A stretch of DNA of 64,000 bases from Nematostella vectensis (Eukaryota > Cnidaria > Anthozoa > Actiniaria > Edwardsiidae): positions 14,067,181 through 14,131,180 of the forward strand of contig NC_064036.1 of NCBI RefSeq assembly GCF_932526225.1, given 5' to 3'. The notes beneath the pieces were generated by a model. That model was not told the origin of the DNA. It saw only the letters and a list, made by a program, of their open reading frames with translations, and did not search any database. Of the stretch, positions 47,644-60,600 are shown in pieces. Numbering within the stretch: position 1 is the stretch's first letter; every line of letters begins with the position of its first letter. Both the position numbers and the translations under genes were made by a program.

Positions 47644-50600
47644 ATGAACTTGAGGGAGGGTTGGGCACTAGTAGTCGATTATCGACTGGACGAACTCGAA
47701 AAAGAGCGCCAAAGAGATCAAGTCTTCCAAACACAAGTTATGAGTTCCTCGTCAGAGCGGACTTTGGAAGCCTGCAGCTCCTTAGAGTTGGGTGCGATTC
47801 CTAAGGAATGGACTGATCGAGTTTGGGATGGAGATTTCTGCGAGTCAAGTGATCTTCCGGACGTATTGCGAGAGAATGCAGAGGGTAAAAACTGGTACAA
47901 AAAGGGTCTAGTTTGTTTCCTGGCGGAATGTCGAGTATGGAGTTCCAACTCGTCGCAAGATAGCAATGCCGAAGGTACATCAGTCACTCTAGTTCCTAGA
48001 AATTGAATAATAACAATTTTTAAGGAACAGATATTGGTTTCATAAGGATATAAAAGTATTTGTTTTGAGTGTTTAGCAGAACTTCTATGTAGGGAAATAG
48101 GTTCCTACAAAATTCTACCTCGCATATAGGACTTTGTAAACAGGATTTTTGCCCTTAAGAAACAAAAAATTTCCAGTCTTGACGTACTAGAGGAATTGCG
48201 CCAAGAGATCATGTGACTTTTTGGGAAGCAACCTCTTTCCCTACAGACAATCTTTATGCTATAGTAGGCTGAGGTTTATACAGCCTATTATAGGGAGAGG
48301 GAAGGATGAGGGAGGGCCTGTAGTCAGCCCCCTGTTTTTTTGTATAAATATTCACTTAGTGAACATTTTATGCTAATGAGTCAAAATCGCATTCACATTG
48401 GCTGAGAAGCTTTGCACACCACCTAGTCGAGGTGTCAATCATTTTTAACTTATGCTAGTCAAGGTGACAATCATTTTAGAGCTAGCGTCAGTAAGTTTAC
48501 CTCAAAACATTTCTGGCGTTTTGAATGAATAGCATTATCCGCATTCCTTTCTCGTTAAAATTTCTTTGTTTTTTTTAGCTCTTGAAGCTTGGTAATTTTC
48601 CCAATAAAAGTGAAATATATTGCTTATGCCAGGGGTGTGAATAAACCGTTATGAAACGTGATCTTACACGCCAGCAGATTTTAAGGAAGCTAATGCATGC
48701 TTTTGTTTTATTACTAAGTTAAAACAAACAGTGTGCGCACAGCAATCTTGCATGAGCATAGGTTTGTACTATAAAAAACATGGGGCGGCTGTAAGTGCTC
48801 CCTTTTCCTGCATTCGCTCCATCCATCTCTCCAGACGTGCAGGATCCCTCATTTTCTCAAGTCCTTTGCACTTGCTATGCAGGCTAAGATTTATATGTCC
48901 TACCAGGTTTCTGGAAGGTTCTGTCAGATAATGACATTTCCCATCGCAGTCTGGTGGCAGTACTTCATGCATTTGTTGAGTCTTGTGACAGGTCTACCAA
49001 GGCAGGAGCTCAGCTAGAGGGTTGCGTCCTGGCAGCTAATATCTACATGGTACTTTTACAGCTCCCAGGTCAGAGTAACACACCATTTCTCTCTTACCCC
49101 AGGGGTAGACCTAATAAGGAGAGGCTAAAGCAAAGATTTATCAAGAAAGAGGGGGTGATTAATTGTTTATTCCTGGATTTGCTTAGATTTCTTCAAATTT
49201 TAAGCAAAGTATCTTAAAATAGGGGGAGAGGAGACGAAAAATTCGAAACTACCTTATTAGTCATCAGGAGTTGATGGTAAGTCATGTTCTATGTACATCA
49301 AATTATGTACTTTTTCTTCTAGGAAGTGGAGCATACAAAGTGTTTCACCCTCTTCTGTTCCAAAAAGCCCTGGATGTTTTAAAGCTGTGGCCACAAAAAG
49401 GTATTTTAAGAATAATAACCATCCCTTAGCCATAATACTTGCACTCCCATAAGGCAAGGCTGATTTCTCCCTGTATTACTCCCTGAATGTATTACTACTA
49501 TACTGTAAAAGCGTAAGATATAATAAATGCATCAAGTAAATGCTTCCTTGTCATACCTGATAAAATGCTTAACAAAATGCATGCTTATATAAGTTTTTAA
49601 GGATCTGTGTAACACAAATATGGCCCAGAAGACATCACAACACACATATATAGTGTATAGTTCTATGTTTTTGCCCACTTTGGTAGAATCAAGAGACCAT
49701 GATGTAAGAGAACGAATCCCCTGTATTAGGGTATGTTCCAATGATGTTGTCTGTGAAAGATATTTTTAGAACAAGCAGTTATTCCTAGATACCCCTCTGA
49801 TTGGCTAGCGCCCAGATATCCTAGCAACAAAAATCTTACTTGCCATCATCTCTTGAGCAATGTGTACCAGCATAGGCTGTTATGGAAATCTTTTTGACCG
49901 AAAAAACCTTCTTTTTTACAAACGCTGGATCCAATCAACCGTTCTTTGACATTAAAGACAATGAAATGTATAGAGTGTGTAATTTTAGGTGCAGGGATCA
50001 ACTTTCCAAGTAAAAGTTTTCACAGCTGATTCAGAAATTACAAGTTATACCATCAGAACTGAAGTGATTTCTTACTAGATTTGAGCCCTAAATTAACATT
50101 ATCTTAATCAGAAAGAAATGCAGATTCATGTTTTGTGCAAATTAAAGTCTCGAATAGCATGGGGGATGTAGAACTTGAGGTTATATTTTTTTTTATATTT
50201 GCATTAAGAAATTTACACAACAGTCAATCATAAGTCTGTATTTACAACACACAATGCTCTTCCAATTCCCTTTTGATGCAAAATATCAAGAACATAATAC
50301 CATTATATTCGAAGAGATAAGTGTGGTTATTAAGACAGGTATACCAATAATGCTTTCAAGTCTTTATATTGAAGTAAATTTCAGTGACAAGGGTTTCTTG
50401 AGTGACATGATTTCTGAACATTTGCATGAAGTTCATTTATCTAAAAATATCATAAATCAAAGAAAAAAGAAATCCTTCTTGTATTAAAATACATAACATA
50501 GACTCTGGGAATGCCTAAATTGCAGGAAAAGAAGTATTTCAAGGATTCAGCCTGATTCATCTCGAATAAACTCCAAATTCGCCCGTTCAATTATTTATAT

Positions 50601-51680
50601 AACATTTAGATAACTTAACATATCATTTCCCTTCATTTGTAATGACATGCCCTGGATTTCTATGGCAGGTGCCAACAAAAGAAAACGTCCAGAGACAGTA
50701 CAACACAAAGAACCAGTGATGGCCAAACAGGGAAGGCCAACAAAAACCAGGAGAACTGCACAGCCATCCCAACCACAAGGTAATAACCTCAGCACAGGCA
50801 TCCCAACAACATGATAACAAGCAAAGCACAGGCATCCCAACCACAAGGTAATAACCTCAGCTCAGGCATCCCAACAACATGATAACAAGCAAAGCACAAA
50901 CATCCCAACCACAAGGTAATAACCTCAGCACAGGCATCCCAACCACAAGGTTTTAACCACAGCACAGGCATCCCAACCACAAGGTAATAACCTCAGCACA
51001 GGCATCCCAACCACAAGGTAATAACCTCACCACAGGCATCCCAACCACAAGGTTATAACCACAGCACAGGCATCCCAACAACATGGTAGCAACCACAGCA
51101 CAGGCATCCCAACTACAAGGTTATAACCACAGCACAGGCATCCCAAGGATAGCAACCACAGCACAGGCATCCCAAAAACATGATATTAATCAGCACAGGC
51201 ATCCCAAGGATAACAATCACAGCAAAGGCATCCCAACAACATGATAACAATCACGGCAAAGACCTCCCAACAATGATAGGCAATGACAACAGCACAGACA
51301 TCCACATAACATGATAACAACCCACAGGCATCCCAACAACAATAAGAAATGATGGTATCCCCACAAAAATAGGTAATGATCACAATACAGTCTTCTCAAC
51401 AACAGGGCAACAAACCACAGCTCAGTCATCTCAACAACAATAGGCAATGATAACAGCACAGGTATCCCAAAAACAATAAGTAGTGTGTATACAAAGGAAG
51501 TTCTACAAAGGAATGTTCTGTAGCTCAACCTGTTTGATTATTTGGATAGTAAATGAGATGGATGAGGACAGTGATGATGAAGATGATGATAATGATGATG
51601 ATGACCACCCCTACCATGGAGTAGTTGCCACGGAGGCAGCACAGCAAAAAGTCAAGGGAAGAATGGTGGAGTTGCTGCAG
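47644..51680 (+). CDS. NCAPD3: NCAPD3 exons 1-5, N-terminal region
   Basis: Exon 1 holds WTDRVWDGDFCESSDLP, matching the start of animal NCAPD3. It joins exon 2 as NAEG-FWKVLSDNDISH. Exon 3 codes for PGSGAYKVFHPLLF, continuous with the end of exon 2. Exon 4 codes for a basic low-complexity linker (ANKRKRPETVQHKE ... RTAQPSQPQ). Exon 5 starts with a long Asp/Glu run before the next helices. This basic-then-acidic linker occurs at the same place in vertebrate NCAPD3. Exon 4 is the least certain call, though its phase fits both sides. Confidence 0.85.
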
Positions 51681-54600
51681 GTGAGGAAAAGGGCATAGAT
51701 ATTGGAGACAGGGAGGGGTGGCATAGATGTACAGTGAGAGGGAGGGGTGGCATGGATGGACAGTGAGAGGGAGGGGTGGCATAGATGGACAGTGAGAGGG
51801 AGGGGTGGCATGGATGGCAGTGAGAGGGAGGGGTGGCATGGACAGTGAGAGAGAGGGGTGGCATGGATGGACAGTGAGAGGGAGGGGTGGCATGGATGGA
51901 CAGTGATAGGGAGGGGTGGCATGGATGGACAGTGAGAGGGAGGGGTGGCATGGATGGCAGTGAGAGGGAGGGGTGGCATAGATGGACAGTGAGAGGGAGG
52001 GGTGGCATGGATGGACAGTGATAGGGAGGGATGGCATGGATGTATAGTGAGAGGGAGGGGTGGCATGGATGTACAGTGAGAGGGAGGGGTGGTATGGATG
52101 GAAGTGAGAGGGAGGGGTGGCATGGATGGACAGTGAGAGGGAGGGGTGGCATGGATGTACAGTGAGAGGGAGGGGTGGCATGGATGTACAGTGAGAGGGA
52201 GGGGTGACATGGGTGGACAGTGAGAGGGAGGGTTGGCATGGACAGTGAGAGAGGGATGGCATGGATGGACAGTGAGAGAGGGGTGGCATGGATGGACAGT
52301 GAGAGGGAGGGATGGCATGGATGGACAGTGAGAGGGAGGGTTGGCATGGATGTACAGTGAGAGGGAGGGGTGGCATGGATGGACAGTGAGAGGGAGGGGT
52401 GGTATGTATGGAGGGTGTTGAAGATAGGAATAAAAGATTGAAATATTCATATGCCTGATGTGTGCAATGTTTCCACTGTATTCAGGATGTGGTGCTGCTG
52501 CTTAGCACATTCTCACTGAGGGACGCAGACCAGACCCGTCATCATGTCATCCAGCTTCTTGTAGAGCTCACAAGACTTGATGTAACAGATGAAAATATGA
52601 CTTTTTCCTTCCCCCCAGGGTATAATTTTGGTTTATCTTCCTGAGATCTTGTTGATCCACCACCACTTATCATTGATAAGCTGTGAAAAGTGATATGTAT
52701 TAACTGATTTTTATTTTGATTTAATTATTCCAGCTCTCAGATTTACAACATAAATTCACTGGCTCAGGTTGCTTACATTGTAAGTTTTGTCTTCACACCA
52801 TGGCTTAGCTTTAATAACAGTTTTTATAGTTTGAAGTGTGACTTGTGTTTTAGGAAAGGTAGCCACTACTGTTAAGTAGTATTCTTTCATTTTCTGCTTT
52901 GAACTGAGTTAAGCATTTCTTTACCACAATGGTTGGCTAATGGAATTCATGTCATTCGGATAGCATGTTTCTCATTATCCTTATTTGTTTACTTCATAAC
53001 ACTGTGAAGCAATGGTAGTGCACTGTAACTCATGATACTGTAAAATCACAACATCACTTTTTGTCTTGTCAGGGTTTGGGTTTACTGATAACATCGCTTC
53101 ATGGTGAATTGGTGGCAAACACACGTGTGGTATGATTACTTATTATTATTTGTATTTACAAATTAAGAAAGTAAAGTTTTTGTTTGGAACACGGTGAAAC
53201 CGGGCATGCTTTCGTCAAAACTGGCATGATTTGTCAACAGCATGTGCAATGAATGGTGAAAATTGACAACTTTCGCATCAAAATCCAAAGGATTTTCATC
53301 TCATTTCTCGCTCTTTCTTTCTAATATTTGAAATTTTTTTAACAGAAAAGGTAAGAATTAGGGAGAGTATTGTATCTATCGTGTAAGAAAATACATATTA
53401 GGCTGGGAATTTCCCCTAAACTTTTATACAATGTTTTTCCTTAACTTTGCTAGAGTTGTTGTGTTGTATATAAGAGTGTCCAGTACCTTATTATTGTGTT
53501 GTTGTGTCGTATTAAAAAATCCAGTACCTAATTGTTGTGTTGTATATAAGAGTGTCCAGTACCTAATTGTTGTGTTGTTTTGTCGTATAAAAGAGTCCAG
53601 TACCTAGTTGTTGTGTTGTTGTGTTGTATAAGAGTGTCTAGTACCTAATTGTTGTGTTGTATATAAGAGTGTCCAGTACCTAATTGTTGTGTTGTTTTGT
53701 CGTATAAAAGAGTCCAGTACCTAATTGCTGTGTTATATAAGAGTGTCCAGTACCTAATTGTTGTGTTGTATATAAGAGTGTCCAGTACCTAATTGTTGTG
53801 TTGTATATAAGAGTGTCCAGTACCTAATTGTTGTGTTGTTTTGTCGTATAAAAGAGTCCAGTACCTAATTGTTGTGTTGTTTTGTCGTATAAAAGTGTCC
53901 AGTACCTAATTGTTGTGTTGTATATAAGAGTGTCCAGTACCTAATTGTTGTGTTGTTTTGTCGTATAAAAGAGTCCAGTACCTAATTGTTGTGTTGTTTT
54001 GTCGTATAAAAGTGTCCAGTACCTAATTGTTGTGTTTTATATAAGAGTGTCCAGTACCTAATTGTTGTGTTGTTTTGTCGTATAAAAGAGTCCAGTACCT
54101 AATTGTTGTGTTGTATAAGAGTGTCCAGTACCTAATTGTTGTGTTGTATAAGAGTGTCCAGTACCTAATTGTTGTGTTGAATATAAGAGTGTCCAGTACC
54201 TAATTGTTGTGTTGTATAAGAGTGTCCAGTACCTAATTGTTGTGTTGAATATAAGAGTGTCCAGTACCTAATTGTTGTGTTGTATATAAGAGTGTCCAGT
54301 ACCTAATTGTTGTGTTGTATAAGAGTGTCCAGTACCTAATTGTTGTGTTGAATATAAGAGTGTCCAGTACCTAATTGTTGTGTTGTTTTGTCGTATAAAA
54401 GAGTCCAGTACCTAATTGTTGTGTTGTATATAAGAGTGTCCAGTACCTAATTGTTGTGTTGTATATAAGAGTGTCCAGTACCTAATTGTTGTGTTGTTGT
54501 GTCGTATAAAAGAGTTCAGTACCTAATTGTTGTGTTGTTGTGTCGTATAAAAGAGTTCAGTACCTAATTGTTGTGTTGTTGTGTTGTATAAGAGTGTCTA

Positions 54601-57600
54601 GTACCTAATTGTTGTGTTGTATATAAGAGTGTCCAGTACCTAATTGTTGTGTTGTATAAGAGTGTCCAGTACCTAATTGTTGTGTTGAATATAAGAGTGT
54701 CCAGTACCTAATTGTTGTGTTGTTGTGTCGTATAAAAGAGTTCAGTACCTAATTGTTGTGTTGTTGTGTTGTATAAGAGTGTCTAGTACCTAATTGTTGT
54801 GTTGTATATAAGAGTGTCCAGTACCTAATTGTTGTGTTGTTGTGTTGTATAAAAGTGTCCAGTACCTAATTGTTGTGTTGTATAAGAGTTTCCATTATCT
54901 AATAGCCTATAATATTTTAAGGTATTCAAGCATTTGTTGAGCAACATCCTCATGGCTGGAGCCGGCTCTAGTCCGACTGTGCCTAAAGGAATACAGCTTA
55001 TTAAAGACAAGGCTGTTAAATTTGCATGGTAGGTTGCTATTCTGCATATCAAAAAATAACCTGAACTGAAACTAAACTGAGCTGCCTCAAATGTTTTGAA
55101 TCTATTTGTTTCTTTTCTTATTCCAAGTATATTGATCTCAAAGTAGTAGTAGAGATAAATTAAGAAAAGAGGACAACAAAAAGGAGAGTACTGTAGAGAA
55201 CAAAAATATTTTTGTTTGAAGCTGTGTATGCAAATTAGCTCCGACAAACATCAACTTAATGGTCACATCAAATTTGCTTTCTGTGTGTAAAAAAGCCTGT
55301 AGCAAAGTCGCTTGCCCCAAGTGTATGAACAATTTTACCAACAATTGGAAGTTGTTACAGTCAATGTTTGTTGACAATGTCATTGAATGTTGCTTGCAGC
55401 TTTGTTGTTGGTAAAGACTGCAGTGAGTCCATGGGTGTGGTTAGAGTGTTGATTCAGCACATGTGCACCAAGTGTCCAGACAAGGCCGAGTTCAGAGCAC
55501 CTGTCGCCAAGGTTGGTCATGTGACACAAAGATGCAGCTCAGCCGTTTTATTTAGCTGTTGTCCCATAGTGCAGTTTTGTGTTTAAGGGCCCTCTTTACT
55601 CACTGTACTATACCTATTGCAAATGGGGGGTGTAATGTTCATGGGGTCAAATCCTCTGGTGGTGACAAGTATAAAGGCACCCAAATCTACTAACATTGCA
55701 CACAAAGGGTTAGTTGAATTCAAGCCATGCCTAAATGATAAACAATAAACTGATTTAAACTGCCAATCATGACTCTAGACATACAAATCATTTGGAAATT
55801 ATAATACAAATGCACAAACCAAGTGACAATCTACTGAGTAACACTGTATGCAAGTGGAACCTTAGTATAACAATGCTTTCAGTGTAATGATATTGACTTT
55901 TGGTCCCGTCAACCATAAAATAATATTGGAAATAATATCTTTTTAAACATATTCTCAAGAGAGCATTGTTATACCAAGTATTGCTTATCAAGGTCCCACT
56001 TGCATACAGTGTTACTCAGTAGATTGTCACTTGGTTTGTGCATTTGTGTTATAATTTCTAAATGATTGTCTAGAGTCATGGTTGGCAGTTTAAATCAGTT
56101 TATCGTTTGGTCCCTTGCCATATTTGATGTTACGGTTCCACTGTATCTTTGAAGTGGTATGTTTTTCACTGCGGAACTACCTTCTTTTCACAGCTACTGT
56201 ATTCAGGAATGAAACATACCACTTTAAGCTTGTGCTGACTATCTCCCAAACTGTATACCTGTCTGTATTCATCCTCCAAGCCCCTTGTTTAAACTGTGGT
56301 ACCTTGCAGTCAGCGACAGACCTCATGAAACTGCTGCCTTTGTCTTTCTACTGTGGTCTGATTGAGTGGCTGCACAAGTATAGCAAGAACACAAAGGTAA
56401 AGATAACACTTGCTCTAGGTCAGTCTCATCACTTCAATCAAGCTGAGTACAGTTTTCAGACAGGGTGGTTATGTCACTTCAGTAACATTCTGCTAATCTT
56501 GAATACTAAACAACTGGGTCCGGTTCCTAGAAATCAGGTAAGTACTATGTAACCCAGGGTTAAAAAACGTTCTTATCCAATCAAATGTACCGATAGCTAT
56601 TCTTATCTCTGGGTTAGCGCTAACCTGCTTTCTAGAAACCAGGCCCTGAACATTCTATATACTATTGGTCCTCTTGCAATCACGCACCATTCACAATCAG
56701 CCATCCACCACTCAATGTAAATTCCCATCAAGGCCACCAGCATCTCTACCACAATAGTAGTAAGGCTAACAGTTAAGGGCTAACCTTGGTAGTGCACTCC
56801 CTTTAGAACTTGACATTCTATATTTTCACCATCACAGATTGGTTATAGAGTGTTTGCCCTTGATTTGGTGTCACAGCTGCTGACTGAAGAGGACAGAGAT
56901 ATCCAGGGGGGAGGTAAACCCTGAAAGAAATTTAACATGTTGTATGCAAATTAGGTGCAATTTTGAATGTTTTTTGTGCATAATTTTAGTGTATTTAGAT
57001 TTATACACTCAAACTGGACACGATTTGAGAGGACTTCATGTACCATACTACACACTTGTTTGCCTCATTAACTTCTACAAAGGATATTCTGAGCTATGTA
57101 CCAACTCAATCTACAGTAATTCCTCACATGACAATTACATACCAAAAGAAAACTTGGATACTTGGGCATTGGATACATCGTAGTATAAAATATAATAGAA
57201 CATCGCTATTCAAAATCCTGATACTTTTGCTTTGCTTTTGTATCAGCAAATAAAAACTGATCTCTACAAACCTCATGTATGGTATAGTACAAACAACAGA
57301 ATATACATATCAGAAATATCCACAGCACAGCCATCACCAAGTAAAGCCTTTATTCACAAATATGTGAGCAGACACATGCACAAATGACTGGACACAAACT
57401 CATGTATTTATGGACTGGCTTACACATATTATGTCAACATCCTCCAGACATTCTTTTCATGGCGTTCTTTCGACTATACTCAATCAAATGCACTCATTGA
57501 CAGACTGGAATGTTCAGGAAAGGAAACAGCCAGATTTGTTGAACAAGCTTGAACCATATACTCCTCTTTGGGGATTATTTTCATGTAACCTTATTTCTCA

Positions 57601-60600
57601 ACTCATTTGTATGTTCCTTGGTAGGAGACACCCCTGAAAACTGTAAAGAGCTCACTAGCAAGAAATACCTGCTGAGTATTGTGGTTGGACGTTGTTCTGA
57701 TCGGGCTCCTACGTAAGTACTTAAGTTCATCTAGAGTAATACTTTTTATACTTCCCAAATTGGTAAATGCAACAATTGGTGAAGACTAGGATAATTATCA
57801 GGTAATATCTCACATAATAACGCACAACTCACATGCAACAGACCGGAAACTTACCTTCAACATATTCAGGACACACAATGCAACAGACATGCCACGAGGA
57901 CATAACTGCTCAATAGATAGATGGTTGTAAATAATTTTACTCGTACTTTTGTAGGGTTCGAGCAAAAGCTTTGCAGTGTCTTTCCCAGTGTACAGCCACA
58001 AGCAATGATAGTCTTAAGAGCATTGTCAAACAGACACTTGGGGAGGCCTTGGACAGAAACACATCTGCAGGACTTAATGGAGATTGTAAGTGGTAGCGAT
58101 CGGTTGGTCTAGTTGTTGGTCAGTCAGTCAGCCAATCATGTATAGCTCAAACTCTTACAAACTACTGTGCAAGCAAAAACCTGTCTGTGTGAAAGTAGGT
58201 GGTGCAAGTGACTAGCTTATTGTAAAGTTTGATAATCAGTACAGGTTGTTCTGCATGCCCATCATTTATTCCATGCAAATGATGTACCTTGAAAAACCTT
58301 GAGTAGTAATGGCATTTTGATCTATTCCAGGCACAGTTGGGTCAGTGATCAGAAAGCGAACATGTGATGAGAAAGTTGGCGTCAGAAAGGCTGCCTTGCA
58401 GGTACATGTAACTAAAGTTTAGGACAAAAGTGCTGGCAAAGTTAGGGTATTGTCTTATACTAAGTGCAGGCTAGTAGCCGCAACCGTGAACACATTGGTG
58501 TATTTTCTTGTAAGTAAATAAGTATTGTATATAACTCTATTGAGTTTCTCCCCAGGCCCTAGAAAGTGTCATTCATCTCGATTTGGCACATCTTCACAAG
58601 CCAGTGAGTGCATACAAAGAAATGAATGTCTTAGAATATCTACTTTGAAGGTTGAAAGCTAGAAAGTCTTAGGATAAGTACTTTGGAGGTTGAGAGTTAA
58701 GCCCCTGTCACACTTACACTTACCCCTGTACACTTTTTAGTTGCAACTTGTCTTGCAAGAAAATGTTGCACGCGCAATGTCACACATAATTGTTTTGCAC
58801 ATGTGACTTGCAATTTTTTTGTGGTACAAATTGCAATAGAAAAAATGTGTGCAAAAATGACAGGGCCTTTACAGTTGCAATGTCTTAGAAAACAATTATT
58901 TAAAGGTTAAAAGAGTAGAGTGTTTATTGCACCTATTTCAAGATATAATGTCAGTGCAAATTCCAGTTGTAAAATGGCAGTTCTGCTATCAAAAAATACC
59001 ATGGAACTGTGGAAAATGTAGATAATTTCTGCAATTACTGTATATTACTTATCATATTTATTCCTACAAATAATTATACCAATAAGCAGTGATTAGTCAT
59101 AGAACTGCCATTTGCCAATTGCCATTCACCATTTGCACTGACAACGTTTATTCAAATAGGTGTACGTAGTGTTTAAGATGATGGTAAAGAGAATAACAAA
59201 GTTTTGTTTTAATAGTGATGAGGGTGGTGGTGGTTTGTGATGTTATGTTGTTGGTGGTTATAGTGGTGGGATTTATGGATCTTTACAGGACCTTATAATG
59301 CTGCATGACCGATGTATGGATCCAGCGCTCTCTGTTCGCCGCCAGGCTATGGTTTCCCTCACTTCCCTTCTGCAGGAGCAGCCAACAAATGCCATGCTGC
59401 AGAGGTGAAAACATTTGTAAACAATCTTCAAATTATTTTATAACAACCTTAGGTTTGCTTGTCTTAGTGGATATAGTGATAACAGATCTGCTTTTGGTGA
59501 AGCAATTACTACTAAAAATAATGATAATAACTTTGTTTTAAACAATAGGGAGAAAGCAGAGAGAGATAGCAATTAGTTAAGATATTGGTGTTAAGTATGG
59601 ACAAATGTGCCCCTAATACTCAAGGGAATTGTGTTTCACAATCTGGGTACATAGGAGGAATGACTCCAATCCAGATTGTCTCTAGTGTGGGAACTTGTGG
59701 TGGGTATTATCCAGCCACATCCAATCTAGCAGACAGCTGACTCCCAGCCACTTGGTAAAGCTAAGCTTTTAAATATTCTCTTCATCAGCATCTGGTTGGA
59801 CGGCATCTTGCCCCTGGTGCTTGACAGAGAGACCACCGCTCAGGAGAAATGCTACCAGATATTAGAAGAGCTTATCCTCTCCAAGATTGTCACCTTACAA
59901 AGGTATGTCAAAATGGAATGGAAAAGATGTACAAATCACAGTGATAAACTCTCAACTCAATCTCACATAAATCAGGAGAGTTTGGGTTAGATGTGTTATG
60001 CTGTCCGTCATGTGCGAGACATCAGTCAGATGCAGGCTGCCGATAAGAAAAAAGAATTAGCGCATTAACTAAGTGCTCCAGCAATTAGAAGAGAAACAAG
60101 ATTTTGGTGTTGTTTTTCTTTTTCACATTTGTATAACAAATGTCCATGTCAATGTGATCTTCAAATATAATTTGCCTTCATGGGTTTGCTAATAGAGCCT
60201 TTGATTCTTCTTTGTTACTGTATCTAATGATTGTCAAATACATAATCTTGGTAGATCTGTTGACGTTGGCCATGTTCTTGCCTGGGACCTGTTGAAAATT
60301 GTAGCCAGCCCATCTGGTCAAGAAGTTCGGTGAGTTACTCTTTGATTGTTTCCCTCAAGCAGTACTACAGTAGTACATAATGCATACCATTAGAAGTCAC
60401 AAGCTGTTGTACCTTTATTGCTCCCCTCTTTCAGGCGATATTTACAGAATGCTTGCTATTACTGGTCCAAGCAAGGCAAATTGACTGGAACCCTACTCAA
60501 AGCTTTGACATCACACATAGATAGTGACCATAACAAGGTGACTTTAATGGGTGATAGCTTGTTATTATTTATGTTATTATTGATAACATCTTAGTGAAAA

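Noticed and set aside
51525-52450. Pro/Ser/His-rich antisense proteins of 230-283 codons
   Set aside because: They translate a 29-bp minisatellite in an NCAPD3 intron; repetition alone keeps the frames open.
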